59,832 bases of DNA from an uncultured Oscillibacter sp. (GTDB lineage: Bacteria > Bacillota > Clostridia > Oscillospirales > Oscillospiraceae). Position 1 is the first letter of the stretch, and every line of letters starts with the position of its first letter. The position numbers and the translations under genes were made by a program. This document shows, piece by piece, positions 1-8,334 of this stretch. Location of the stretch: assembly GCA_902490355.1 (NCBI GenBank), contig CABUDN010000002.1:1-59832 (forward strand), in the 5' to 3' direction. The notes under the pieces are model-generated. The model was not told the DNA's origin. It did not search any database and worked only from the letters and a program-made list of their open reading frames with translations.

Positions 1-58
1 CATTGCTTATCTTTATCCTTATCCCCTTCGGGAACTCCCATCACATTGAAAGGATAAG

Positions 59-1150
59 TTAATCCAGGTAGGGCGGCAGATATGCCTCTGCGCCGGTATA
101 GGCGGCAATCATCTTCATCTCTTCATAAGTCTTCTCATTCAAAGACACACCTTCCCGCAAGACACGCTCCCGGGCCTCAGCGGATTTCTCGCCGTGAATA
201 AAGATCCGCTCCTGTCCCTCTGCCTTATCCGAATCCCGGATCTCCTGGAGATAACGGTCCAGAGCCTCGCGGATTGCCTTCTTATCGCCAAACATGCCAT
301 AGTCCAGCGCGATAAAGCACTGGGCGATATTGGCCCGGCCGGGCGTCTTGTAGATATAGTTGGACGTGGTGCCGCCGGAGAGGATGGCCGTGCAGATCTC
401 GCAGAGCATGGCAAAGCCGTAGCCCTTATAGCCGGAGGTCAGCTCGCCGGAGCCGCCCAGAGGCAGAATGCCGCCGCCGGCCTTTGCAATGATGTTCTTG
501 AGCACGCGGTTGGGATCGGTGCTGTCGTGACCGGTCTCATCCAGCGCCCAGCCTTCGGGCAGTCCGTTGCCGCGCTTGACATATACTTCCAGCTTTCCTC
601 TGGGCACCACCGTGGTGGCGGCGTCAAAGGAGAACGGGACGGGATCAGCGGGCATCGCGAAGGCGATGGGGTTGGTGCCCAGCATGGCCTGACGGCCAAA
701 GGTCGGCACCATGATGGCCTCGGTGTTGGTCATGCACATGCCGATCATATCTTCCTTCACAGCCATCTTGGCATAATAGCCGGCAATTCCATAGTGATTG
801 GAATTCCGCACCGTAATCATGCCGAAGCCATGCTGGCGGGCTTTGTCAATAGCCATGTTCATGGCCTGGATGCCCAGGGTCTGACCCATGCAGTCATTGC
901 CTTCGATGACAGCGGAGAGCGGAGTCTCAAATACCACTTCCGGCTTGGCGCCCAGCTTGACCAGTCCGCCGGTGATTTCCTGATGGTACCGAATCAGTCT
1001 CTGAATTCCGTGGGATTCAATCCCCGACAGATCCGCCGCCAGCAGAACATCCGTAATCTGACGGCTCTCTTCCTCTGTGAAATGATATCCCTTGAACACC
1101 TCGCGGCAAAAGGTTTCCAGCTGTTCATACGATACATGATGGTACTGCAT
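59..1150 (-). CDS. Ldh_2-family NAD(P)-dependent 2-oxoacid/hydroxyacid dehydrogenase
   Basis: Encodes 363 aa of the malate/L-lactate/ureidoglycolate dehydrogenase family (Ldh_2, as in AllD and YiaK), cytosolic enzymes that interconvert 2-hydroxy and 2-oxo acids with NAD(P). The family signatures are visible: the N-terminal GIESHGIQR with the catalytic His near residue 47, then NSNHYGIAGYY near residue 117, and a C-terminal GGSGELTSGYKGYG segment. Length is typical. It is transcribed away from the GldA/SDR/DgoD genes, so a role as a keto-acid or diketo-sugar-acid reductase in the same sugar-acid pathway is likely. The substrate cannot be read from sequence; ureidoglycolate or lactate remain alternatives. 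The ribosome site is weak (GTGGGACG). Confidence 0.85.
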   Translation of the reverse strand: MQYHHVSYEQLETFCREVFKGYHFTEEESRQITDVLLAADLSGIESHGIQRLIRYHQEITGGLVKLGAKPEVVFETPLSAVIEGNDCMGQTLGIQAMNMAIDKARQHGFGMITVRNSNHYGIAGYYAKMAVKEDMIGMCMTNTEAIMVPTFGRQAMLGTNPIAFAMPADPVPFSFDAATTVVPRGKLEVYVKRGNGLPEGWALDETGHDSTDPNRVLKNIIAKAGGGILPLGGSGELTSGYKGYGFAMLCEICTAILSGGTTSNYIYKTPGRANIAQCFIALDYGMFGDKKAIREALDRYLQEIRDSDKAEGQERIFIHGEKSAEARERVLREGVSLNEKTYEEMKMIAAYTGAEAYLPPYLD

Positions 1151-1235
1151 AGCAATCGTCCCACTTTCTATATAGTCTCGGGGGTTGCCAATATCCGGCT
1201 GGTACAGCCGCGGGACAACCCATTCTGTATTTTTT

Positions 1236-1265
1236 ACTATATGCCCTTCTCTCCCCTTGCGTCAA
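1236..1265 (-). promoter_or_regulatory. Predicted sigma-A promoter for the Ldh_2 gene
   Basis: On the minus strand TTGACG (1260-1265) and TATAGT (1236-1241) are separated by 18 bases. This would start a transcript near 1229 with a leader of about 80 nt before the gene starting at 1150. Confidence 0.5.
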
Positions 1266-1384
1266 TACCGCAGCTTGGAGAATAACCTCCCCCGTTTTTT
1301 GCGGATATTTCACAAAAACCGGGGTGGTTTTTCGGCGGGCTTTCAGATTTTTTAAAACCGGCCTGTGAAAATCGTTTTCGTATG

Positions 1385-1413
1385 TTGAAAATAAATGGTG
1401 CCTGTTGTATACT
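1385..1413 (+). promoter_or_regulatory. Predicted sigma-A promoter for the sugar-acid operon
   Basis: TTGAAA (1385-1390) and TATACT (1408-1413) are spaced by exactly 17 bases, giving a start near 1420 and a leader of about 85 nt. The palindrome at 1367-1379 abuts the -35, a position that suits an activator or repressor. Confidence 0.6.
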
Positions 1414-1505
1414 TGAGACAGCTTGGCCTGTTTGGGCGTCCGCCTTCTCAGCAGGGTCCTGCAGGCACAATATCTATCTGATTATGCAATAGGAGGTTTT
1501 CTCTC

Positions 1506-2633
1506 ATGCCCAGCGGAAAAGCCAAAGAATCCCGCGCCTTTCAATCCCCTTCCCGCTACATACAGGGGCCGGGCGAACTCCGGAATCTGCCTGCCTTTGC
1601 AGCCAATTATGGCCCCACTGCGCTGGCGATTATTGACACGTTCTTTTACCCGGAATACAGTGTGAAAATTCCGGAGCTGTTTCAGGCCGCAGGCATGACC
1701 GCCTGGACCGTGGAATTTTCCGGTGCCTCCTCCGACGAAGCGCTGGAGCGGCTCATCGCCTTTTGCCATACGCTTCCTCAGATCCCCGATACCTTCATCG
1801 GCATCGGCGGCGGGCAGACCTGCGACATCAACAAGGCCGTGGGTGCCACCTTCCGGAAGGCCTTTTTCAGCGTTCCCACAGCTCTGACCACGGATGCTCC
1901 CACCTCCACCCATACCATTATCAATAATCCCCATGAGCAGCCCCGCCTCATGGTCCACTACAAGAACCCGGACTATGTGGTGGTGGACACGGAGATCACG
2001 GTGCAGGCCCCTGCATGGATGATGGTCTCCGGCATCGGCGACGCGTTGGCTACCTATATTGAGGCCCAGGCCTCCTTCGCCAACAACAATGTCTGCAATG
2101 CCGGTGCCGGCGATTACCGTCCCACCCTCATGGCAATGTCTGTTGCCAAACTGAGCTATGACATTCTGCTGGAAAAGGGCCGCAGCGCCATCCGGGCCGC
2201 CCGGCAGCATCTGCGCACCCCGGCCTACGAGGATGCGGTGGAAGCCACGGTCCTGCTTTCCGGCCTGGGATTTGAGTGCACCGGCGTCTCCATTGCCCAC
2301 GGCCTGCAGGCCGGGTTCCATGTGCTGCCCGTCAAGCCGCTGCTGCACGGAACCGGTGTGGGATACTGCACGCTCATCCAGCTGATCGTGCAGAATGACA
2401 GCCGCTTTGCGGAGATTTTCTCCTTCTGCCGGGACATCGGTCTTCCGGTCTGCACCCAGGATCTGGGCCTGACCGCGGAAAACCGGGACGAGAGCATCTG
2501 CGCTCTGGTAGACGAGGTCTACGGCAAGCGTTGGAACGTTGCCAACGTGCCCCACTACTTCTCCCGCCAGACTTTGATTGACGCGATTTACTACCTGGAC
2601 ACCTATGCGGCCGAACAGGCCTGCGACAAATAA
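1506..2633 (+). CDS. GldA-like iron/zinc-containing alcohol dehydrogenase
   Basis: Encodes 375 aa of the glycerol dehydrogenase branch of the iron-containing alcohol dehydrogenases. The NAD-binding GGGQTCDINKAVG, the SVPTALTTDAPTS segment, and the metal-ligand regions GIGDALATYIEA (Asp), SIAHGLQAG (His) and KPLLHGTGVGY (His) all occur in family order. GGAGG stands 8-9 bases before the ATG. It is the first gene of a three-gene operon with an SDR (22-base gap) and a DgoD-type dehydratase. The context suggests it oxidises or reduces a sugar-acid-derived alcohol rather than glycerol itself. The exact substrate is unknown. Confidence 0.85.
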   Translation: MPSGKAKESRAFQSPSRYIQGPGELRNLPAFAANYGPTALAIIDTFFYPEYSVKIPELFQAAGMTAWTVEFSGASSDEALERLIAFCHTLPQIPDTFIGIGGGQTCDINKAVGATFRKAFFSVPTALTTDAPTSTHTIINNPHEQPRLMVHYKNPDYVVVDTEITVQAPAWMMVSGIGDALATYIEAQASFANNNVCNAGAGDYRPTLMAMSVAKLSYDILLEKGRSAIRAARQHLRTPAYEDAVEATVLLSGLGFECTGVSIAHGLQAGFHVLPVKPLLHGTGVGYCTLIQLIVQNDSRFAEIFSFCRDIGLPVCTQDLGLTAENRDESICALVDEVYGKRWNVANVPHYFSRQTLIDAIYYLDTYAAEQACDK

Positions 2634-2654
2634 GGAAAGGACGGAGTAAACAAG

Positions 2655-3416
2655 ATGAATCGATTCGATATTAAGGGGAAGAAAGCCATCGTCACGGGCG
2701 GCACCCGGGGACTGGGACACGGCATGGCCGAAGGACTGCTGGAAGAAGGCTGCGAAGTGGTCATCGTCGGCAGCTCCGAGGGCGTCCACCGCGTCGCGGA
2801 GGAATTCCGCAGCCGCGGCTTTGCCTGCCATGGCGTCCAGGCGGATCTGGGCAGCCGGGAGCAGACCCTGGCATGCTTCCGCTCCTGCATGGAACTGCTG
2901 GGCGGTGATCTGGATATTCTGGTCAATGCCCACGGCATCCAGCGGCGTCATCAGCCGGAAGAATTTCCGCTCTCTGACTGGGACGATGTCATCAGCGTCA
3001 ACCTGAGCTCCGTATTCGTGCTCTGCCAGGAAGCCGGACGGGTCATGCTGCCCAAGGGCCGGGGCAAGATCATCAACATTGCCTCCATGATCTCCTTCTT
3101 CGGCGGCCAGACCATTCCCGCCTATGCGGCCTCCAAGGGCGGCATTGCCCAGCTGACCAAGGCGCTGAGCAACGACTGGGCCGGTAAGGGCATTCAGATC
3201 AATGCCATTGCCCCCGGCTACATGGCAACGGATATGAACACCGCCCTGATGGATCCCGCCAATCCCCGCTATCAGCAGATCACCGACCGGATTCCCGCTC
3301 ACCGCTGGGGCACTCCGGACGACATGAAGGGCATCTGCGTATTCCTGGCTTCCCCTGCCAGCGACTATATCACCGGTGCCGTCATTCCGGTCGACGGCGG
3401 ATATCTGGTAAAATAA
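2655..3416 (+). CDS. KduD-like short-chain dehydrogenase
   Basis: A 253-aa classical SDR. It shows the cofactor motif GGTRGLGHG (residues about 12-20), NAHG, the catalytic Ser in IASMISFFGG, YAASK (Tyr/Lys) and the C-terminal GAVIPVDGGYLVK. The overall pattern resembles 2-deoxy-D-gluconate 3-dehydrogenase/gluconate 5-dehydrogenase enzymes (KduD/IdnO type), which act on keto sugar acids with NAD(P). It lies between the GldA-like and DgoD-like genes with gaps of about 20 bases, so the three are co-transcribed. Assignment to sugar-acid metabolism comes from family and neighbours. Confidence 0.85.
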   Translation: MNRFDIKGKKAIVTGGTRGLGHGMAEGLLEEGCEVVIVGSSEGVHRVAEEFRSRGFACHGVQADLGSREQTLACFRSCMELLGGDLDILVNAHGIQRRHQPEEFPLSDWDDVISVNLSSVFVLCQEAGRVMLPKGRGKIINIASMISFFGGQTIPAYAASKGGIAQLTKALSNDWAGKGIQINAIAPGYMATDMNTALMDPANPRYQQITDRIPAHRWGTPDDMKGICVFLASPASDYITGAVIPVDGGYLVK

Positions 3417-3434
3417 CAAAAAGGAGAACTTCCC

Positions 3435-4583
3435 ATGAAGATCACAAACCTGAATCTCTATCTTGTCCGGCCCAGATGGTGCTTTTTGGAAATGGAAACC
3501 GATGAGGGCATTACCGGCTGGGGTGAGCCGGTGCTGGAAGGCCACTGCGACGCCGTGAAGGCCTGCGTGGAGGAAATGAAGCCCTACCTCATCGGTCACG
3601 ATCCCTCCCGGATTGAGGATATCTGGAGCACGATCTACCGTGCCGGTTTCTACCGGGGCGGCGGCGTGCTGATGAGCGCCATCGCCGGTATCGACCAGGC
3701 CCTGTGGGATATCAAGGGCAAGGTCTTCCAGGCCCCGGTCTATCAGCTCATGGGCGGTCCGTGCCGGGATTCCATCCGGGTCTACTCCTGGATCGGCGGC
3801 GACCGTCCCGCCGATGTGGGCCAGGCTGCTTTGGAAAAGAAGAACGCCGGTTTCACTGCCGTCAAGATGAACGCCACCGAAGAGCTGCAGTTCATCGACT
3901 CCTATGCCAAGATTGACGAGGTCCTGGAGCGGGTGGCCAGCATTCGGGAAACCTGCGGCAAACACTTCGGCATTGCCATTGACTTCCACGGCCGGGTCCA
4001 CAAGCCCATGGCCAAGGTTCTGGCCAAGAAGCTGGAGGAATTCGATCCCATGTTCCTGGAAGAGCCCGTTCTGTGCGAGAACATGGAGTACTTCCCGGAA
4101 ATCGCTGCGGCCTGCAACATCCCCATCGCCACCGGCGAACGGCTCTACACCCGCTGGGACTTCAAGCGCCTGCTGCGCACCGGCGGCGTGGATATCATCC
4201 AGCCGGATCTGTCCCATGCCGGCGGCTTGACCGAGGTCAAGAAGATTGCCGCCATGGCCGAGGCCTGCGACGTGGCTCTGGCCCCCCACTGCCCGCTGGG
4301 TCCCATTGCCCTGGCTTCCTGCCTGAATGTGGACGCCACCTGCTACAACGCTGCCATTCAGGAGCAGAGCATCGGCATCCACTACAACGTGGGCAAGAGC
4401 GTGCTGGACTATGTGAAGAACCAGGCAGACTTCGCTTTCGTGGACGGCATGGTCCGCATGCCCCAGATTCCCGGCCTGGGCGTGGAAGTCAACCGGGAGC
4501 TGGTTGTGGAGGAGTCCAAGACGCCCCACAGCTGGAAAAACCCCGTCTGGCGCCACAAGGACGGCTCCGTGGCCGAATGGTAA
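3435..4583 (+). CDS. dgoD: D-galactonate dehydratase-type enolase superfamily enzyme
   Basis: Encodes 382 aa of the enolase superfamily that closely follows D-galactonate dehydratase. The known enzyme removes water from D-galactonate to give 2-keto-3-deoxy-galactonate using Mg2+. Diagnostic stretches are DFHGRVHKPMAKVL (metal Asp and catalytic His), FLEEPVL and ATGER (metal Glu residues), QPDLSHAGG, LAPHCPLGPIALA (catalytic His), QEQSIGIHYN and the C-terminal WRHKDGSVAEW. AAGGAGAA precedes the ATG. It ends the operon, followed by a hairpin terminator. No KDGal kinase or aldolase is present in the window, so the rest of the pathway lies elsewhere. Confidence 0.9.
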   Translation: MKITNLNLYLVRPRWCFLEMETDEGITGWGEPVLEGHCDAVKACVEEMKPYLIGHDPSRIEDIWSTIYRAGFYRGGGVLMSAIAGIDQALWDIKGKVFQAPVYQLMGGPCRDSIRVYSWIGGDRPADVGQAALEKKNAGFTAVKMNATEELQFIDSYAKIDEVLERVASIRETCGKHFGIAIDFHGRVHKPMAKVLAKKLEEFDPMFLEEPVLCENMEYFPEIAAACNIPIATGERLYTRWDFKRLLRTGGVDIIQPDLSHAGGLTEVKKIAAMAEACDVALAPHCPLGPIALASCLNVDATCYNAAIQEQSIGIHYNVGKSVLDYVKNQADFAFVDGMVRMPQIPGLGVEVNRELVVEESKTPHSWKNPVWRHKDGSVAEW

Positions 4584-4629
4584 GGCCCCGGGAAAACCTG
4601 AACGAAATCTAAACACTACTATATATAAT

Positions 4630-4669
4630 AAGGAGCGAAGCACAAATCAGTGCTTCGCTCCTTGTTTTC
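4630..4669 (+). terminator. Intrinsic terminator after dgoD, probably bidirectional
   Basis: Perfect 14-base arms (4630-4643 and 4650-4663) around a 6-base loop are followed by a T-rich tail GTTTTC on the plus strand. On the minus strand the stem is followed by TTATTATA, so it may also end the xdhC transcript that converges here. Confidence 0.8.
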
Positions 4670-4681
4670 ATTTCCGGATGT

Positions 4682-5647
4682 TCAGGCCGGACAGGGCCCG
4701 CTTCCGCCTCCCCGCAGCGCCGCCCGGTGGGCAATCAGCTCCGCCGCCACGCTGATAGCAATCTCCGCCGGAGTCCGTGCTCCAATCTCCAGGCCGATGG
4801 GCAAATGGACCGTATCGATTTGTTCGGGAGCAAATCCGGCCTCCGCCAAAGCTGTCCGGAGAAATGCCCGCTTCTTCCGGCTGCCCATGCAGCCCACATA
4901 GGACGGCCCCCAGGCCAGCACCTGCCGCACCACCGCCAAATCCGCACAGTGGCCCGGCGTCATCACCACGGCATAATCCGCCGCTGTCAAATGGATATGG
5001 GCGGACAGGTCGGAAAATTCTCCCTGCACCACCGCCAAAGCGGTGGGAAAATCCTCCGGACGGACGGCCTCGGGCCGCTCATCATACACCACAACCGGGA
5101 ACTCCAGTCCCGTCAGCACCGACACCAACGCCCGGCCCACATGGCCCGCGCCGAAGAGGTAGACCACCCCTTCCCCGCCGATGTCCTCCCGGTAGATGGC
5201 CGCATCCGCGCCGGATGCCGCTTGCTCGTCCTGCTCCAACACCCGCAGGCAGCCGTCCGGACCAAGCAGCAGCACACCGGTCCGCCGGGACTCCAACAGT
5301 TCCGCCCACTTACCAAGATCCGCCCGGGCTCCGGCGTCGATCTGCGTAAAGCAGATGGTTACCACACCGCCGCAGACCATCCCGGTCTGGCCGCCTGCCC
5401 CCAAATCATAGATCCGGGGGCCGGAACCGGTCCCATCCGTCAGCACGGTCCGGGCATCCTGCTGCGCCTGCAGTTCCACGGCGCCGCCGCCCACTGTGCC
5501 CAGACTGATGCCGTCGGAAAGCACCGCCATCCGCGCTCCCGGCCCCCGGGGGACGGAGCCCCGGGCGTCTGTGACCGTGCAGAGCACGGCTTTGCGCCCT
5601 GCCTCCAGCTGTTCGAGCAGCGTGCGGACCAGCTTCAAATCCTCCAT
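4682..5647 (-). CDS. xdhC: XdhC/CoxI-family molybdenum hydroxylase maturation factor
   Basis: A 321-aa XdhC-family protein. Known members bind molybdenum cofactor, promote its sulfuration and deliver it to xanthine dehydrogenase-type hydroxylases. The N-terminal half has the XdhC domain (ARGSVPRGPGARM, GTVGGGAVE, DLGAGGQTGMVCGG). The C-terminal half is a Rossmann-like domain starting at YLFGAGHVGRAL and ending with IGLEIGARTPAEIAISVAAELIA. It is the last gene of the minus-strand Mo-cofactor run, 10 bases downstream of yqeB. No hydroxylase structural gene is in the window, so its client enzyme lies elsewhere. Confidence 0.9.
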   Translation of the reverse strand: MEDLKLVRTLLEQLEAGRKAVLCTVTDARGSVPRGPGARMAVLSDGISLGTVGGGAVELQAQQDARTVLTDGTGSGPRIYDLGAGGQTGMVCGGVVTICFTQIDAGARADLGKWAELLESRRTGVLLLGPDGCLRVLEQDEQAASGADAAIYREDIGGEGVVYLFGAGHVGRALVSVLTGLEFPVVVYDERPEAVRPEDFPTALAVVQGEFSDLSAHIHLTAADYAVVMTPGHCADLAVVRQVLAWGPSYVGCMGSRKKRAFLRTALAEAGFAPEQIDTVHLPIGLEIGARTPAEIAISVAAELIAHRAALRGGGSGPCPA

Positions 5648-5657
5648 GTGCGCCTCC

Positions 5658-6455
5658 TTACCGCCGCTCCGGCAGACAGCCGAAATGCAGCAGCGCCTCC
5701 AGCACGCCGCCGCCTATCGCCAGGGACTTGTCCGAAGCACACATGCAGTGCTCCGGGCGGCACCGGGGATCAATATCCCCCGCCTTCATCCCGGCAAACA
5801 CCTTCGTCCCCGCCGGTAAGATTCCCCGCAGGCAGCCGTCAATGGTGCACAGCATGGGCACACCCTCCACGGTGGCCGCCACTTCTCCGGCTTTGACCAA
5901 CCGGCCGATCTCCATGCAGGGAACAAACGTCCCATCCGCCGGTGCGCGCAGCACCCGTTCGGCGCCATAGCCGCCGATGATGCCCGGCACGCCCGTATTG
6001 GGCAGCGGGGAACCGGTATACAGTGCCCGGCCCAGCGTGTGGCCCCGCTTGGTCTCCACCGCGGCGTGGCAGTCCACACCGGCGGTGAACCCCGGACCTA
6101 CGCCGATCACCACCGGCGCGTCGGTGATGGCGGTTCCCAGATTTTTCTTGGCCAAAATGGCATCCACCACCGCACCGGGTTTGAGCGCGGGAATACAGGC
6201 GCCCGCCGGGTCTCCCAGCACCGCTACCAGCCCCTGTTCCACCCGGTTCCGGGCATCCCGCGCGTCCGTGCAGCACACAGCCCGTACGCCTTCCACTTCC
6301 ATCTCTCCCTGCCGGATGGCCTCAGAAAAGCAGACCGTACGGCGGATGGCCGTGGGTTCCGGCAGATCCGTCATCACCAGCTGATAGCCGCTCCGGTACA
6401 GCCGCAGGGCAATGCCGGTGGCCAGATCTCCCGCTCCGCGAATCACAACGATCAT
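5658..6455 (-). CDS. yqeB: YqeB (EF2563-type) selenium-dependent molybdenum hydroxylase accessory protein
   Basis: Encodes 265 aa from an internal ATG at 6455, chosen because GGAAGGAGG lies directly before it; the frame stays open another 20 codons upstream without a ribosome site. It starts with a Rossmann-like MIVVIRGAGDLATGIALRL and contains a Cys-rich C-terminal stretch (DPRCRPEHCMCASDKSLAIGG). The EF2563/YqeB family is a genomic marker of the selenium-dependent molybdenum hydroxylase trait, though its biochemical step is not settled. Sitting between modC and xdhC supports that link. It implies that a hydroxylase of this cell may carry a labile selenium ligand (inference). Confidence 0.85.
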   Translation of the reverse strand: MIVVIRGAGDLATGIALRLYRSGYQLVMTDLPEPTAIRRTVCFSEAIRQGEMEVEGVRAVCCTDARDARNRVEQGLVAVLGDPAGACIPALKPGAVVDAILAKKNLGTAITDAPVVIGVGPGFTAGVDCHAAVETKRGHTLGRALYTGSPLPNTGVPGIIGGYGAERVLRAPADGTFVPCMEIGRLVKAGEVAATVEGVPMLCTIDGCLRGILPAGTKVFAGMKAGDIDPRCRPEHCMCASDKSLAIGGGVLEALLHFGCLPERR

Positions 6456-6552
6456 ATGTTCCTCCTTCCGCCGCCCGGCACTCTCCGCAGCAGCCGTTCC
6501 CACTCCGGGGGACACACCTTTTCTGTCATTGTATGCAGACGGACCGGGCTTG

Positions 6553-7593
6553 TCAACGCCCGGTCCGCTCTTCCAGCATCAGCAGCCGCGCCGGATCAAA
6601 GGACACCGTCACGGTTTCCCCCACCTGCACAGCTTGATCCGGCCCCAGGCGGGCGCACAGCACCGGTGCATCCGCTGCTGCACCCTCCGGCTGCAGCAGC
6701 ACCTCGGTCCACTCCATATCCCGCACCACCCGGCACACTGTCCACGGCGTGCCGCCGCAGTCCACACGCACTGCCTCCGCCGGGATTCCCAACAGAGATC
6801 CCGTCCCGGTCTGCGCAGGCAGCGGCAGCGCCGCCTCCCATCCCGGAACCCGGAGGCCCTCCGGTGTCTGCCGGACGGGATAGATGTTCCGGCAGCCGGC
6901 AAGCCGGGCCTGTTCCACCGTTGCCGGACGGCGCACCAGAGTTTCCAGATCCGTCACCGGTCCGGTCCGTCCCTGCTCCAGTACGCAGACTGTACGGCAG
7001 TTGCGCCAGCACTCTCCCAGATCGTGGGAAACCCACACCAGGGGACCGGAAAAGGCTGCAAGCATCTGGGTCAGCTCCGCCTCCAGACTCCATTTGAGGT
7101 AGCTGTCCAGGGCGGAAAAGGGCTCATCAAACAAGACGGCCTTGGGCTCCCCGGCCAGGATCCGGGCCAGGGCCACCCGCTGCTGCTGTCCGCCGGAGAG
7201 CTGGGCGGGATACGCCTTCTCCAATCCCTCCAGGCGAAAGCGATGCATCTGCTCCCGGACCAGCCGCTCCCGCTCCGCACCCCGGGTGCGGATTCCGCAG
7301 CGGATATTCTGCTGAACCGTCATATTGGGAAAGAGGGCATACTGCTGAAAAAGATACCCCACCCGCCGCTTCTGCGGCGGCAGGTTGATTCCCTTCCCGG
7401 AATCAAAGAGGACCTGCCCATCCAGCTCAATGCGTCCCCTGTCCGGCGTCATAATGCCCGCAATGCACTTGAGGGTCACGCTCTTGCCGCAGCCGGAAGC
7501 TCCCAGCAGAGCCAGCGTCTGCTCCCGGGTCTCAAAATTTGCCTGCAGAGTAAAGTCTCCCAGCCGTTTTTCAATGTCCACCCGCAGACTCAT
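6553..7593 (-). CDS. modC: Molybdate ABC transporter ATP-binding protein
   Basis: A 346-aa ATPase beginning at MSLRVDIEK, where AAAGGAGGCGG precedes the ATG and the start overlaps the modB stop in an ATGA. Walker A is GASGCGKS (near residue 32), signature LSGGQQQR, Walker B VLFDEP, and the H-loop VSHDLGE. The C-terminal 100 or so residues form a TOBE-like molybdate-sensing domain. It powers molybdate (or tungstate) import with ModA and ModB. The link to molybdate rather than sulfate comes from the Mo-cofactor neighbours. Confidence 0.9.
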   Translation of the reverse strand: MSLRVDIEKRLGDFTLQANFETREQTLALLGASGCGKSVTLKCIAGIMTPDRGRIELDGQVLFDSGKGINLPPQKRRVGYLFQQYALFPNMTVQQNIRCGIRTRGAERERLVREQMHRFRLEGLEKAYPAQLSGGQQQRVALARILAGEPKAVLFDEPFSALDSYLKWSLEAELTQMLAAFSGPLVWVSHDLGECWRNCRTVCVLEQGRTGPVTDLETLVRRPATVEQARLAGCRNIYPVRQTPEGLRVPGWEAALPLPAQTGTGSLLGIPAEAVRVDCGGTPWTVCRVVRDMEWTEVLLQPEGAAADAPVLCARLGPDQAVQVGETVTVSFDPARLLMLEERTGR

Positions 7594-8273
7594 ACCCGCC
7601 GCCTCCTTTTGCTCCCATCCGGGTGCTTGCGCTCCAAGAGATTCACCGCCAGCAGCACCACGGCGGAAATGGCCACATTCACCAGCACCCACCGGAAGGC
7701 CAGTGCATCATCGCCGGTGCGCCAGAGCTGATAGACGGTGGTGGAGATGGTGGCGGTCTTGCCGGGCGTATAGCCCGCAATCATGGAGGTGGCACCGTAC
7801 TCCCCCAGTGCCCGGGCAAAGGCCAGCACAGTTCCGGCCAGAATTCCCTGTCGGCAGCAGGGCATCCGGATGCGCCAGAAAATATAGGTGTTGGAAAGGC
7901 CCAGCGTCTGCCCGGCATAGCTGAGCGTTTCGTCAAAGGACTCAAAGGCACTGCGCACCGTGCGGTACATCAGGGGAAAGATTACCACCATGGTGGCGAA
8001 AATGGCGGACCACCAAGTCATCACCAGCTTGACGCCGAAGGTCTCCAGCACCCACATGCCGATGATCCGCTTGGGCCCCAGCACCCGCAGCAGCAAATAG
8101 CCCACCACCGTGGGCGGCAGCACCAGCGGCAGCGTCAGCACCACATCCAGGATCCCCTTGATCAGCCGGGGCAGCTTGGCGATATAATAGGCCGCGGCAA
8201 TTCCCAGAAAAAAGATCACAGCGGTGGAAATTGCGGCAATCCGCAGGGAGTTATAGAGGGGATACCAATCCAT
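7590..8273 (-). CDS. modB: Molybdate ABC transporter permease
   Basis: A 227-aa permease starting at MDWYPLYNSLRIA; GGTGAGGAGG precedes this ATG, and the longer open frame upstream has no ribosome site. Five or so hydrophobic spans are visible and the cytoplasmic EAA loop reads ARALGEYGATSMIAGYTPG, typical of ModB. It forms the membrane channel of the molybdate importer and is translationally coupled to modC. Confidence 0.92.
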   Translation of the reverse strand: MDWYPLYNSLRIAAISTAVIFFLGIAAAYYIAKLPRLIKGILDVVLTLPLVLPPTVVGYLLLRVLGPKRIIGMWVLETFGVKLVMTWWSAIFATMVVIFPLMYRTVRSAFESFDETLSYAGQTLGLSNTYIFWRIRMPCCRQGILAGTVLAFARALGEYGATSMIAGYTPGKTATISTTVYQLWRTGDDALAFRWVLVNVAISAVVLLAVNLLERKHPDGSKRRRRV

Positions 8274-8334
8274 GCAATGCCTCCTCACCGGGAACAGACG
8301 GGGCAAAGCCCGCCCCGCCCGCTGCACTCATCCG

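Larger units (their letters stand above)
1151..1505. other. Divergent intergenic region with two back-to-back promoters
   Basis: This gene-free 355 bases carries the minus promoter (1236-1265) for the Ldh_2 gene and the plus promoter (1385-1413) for the GldA-like gene. A 13-base palindrome GAAAATCGTTTTC at 1367-1379 lies just upstream of the plus -35 and could be a regulator site. No regulator gene lies next to it, and no other structure or small ORF with a ribosome site was recognised. Confidence 0.5.

Noticed and set aside
1482..4643. A 1053-codon open frame on the minus strand opposite the GldA/SDR/DgoD genes.
   Set aside because: It mirrors three well-recognised plus-strand enzymes, has no family motifs and arises from the GC-rich third positions of those genes.
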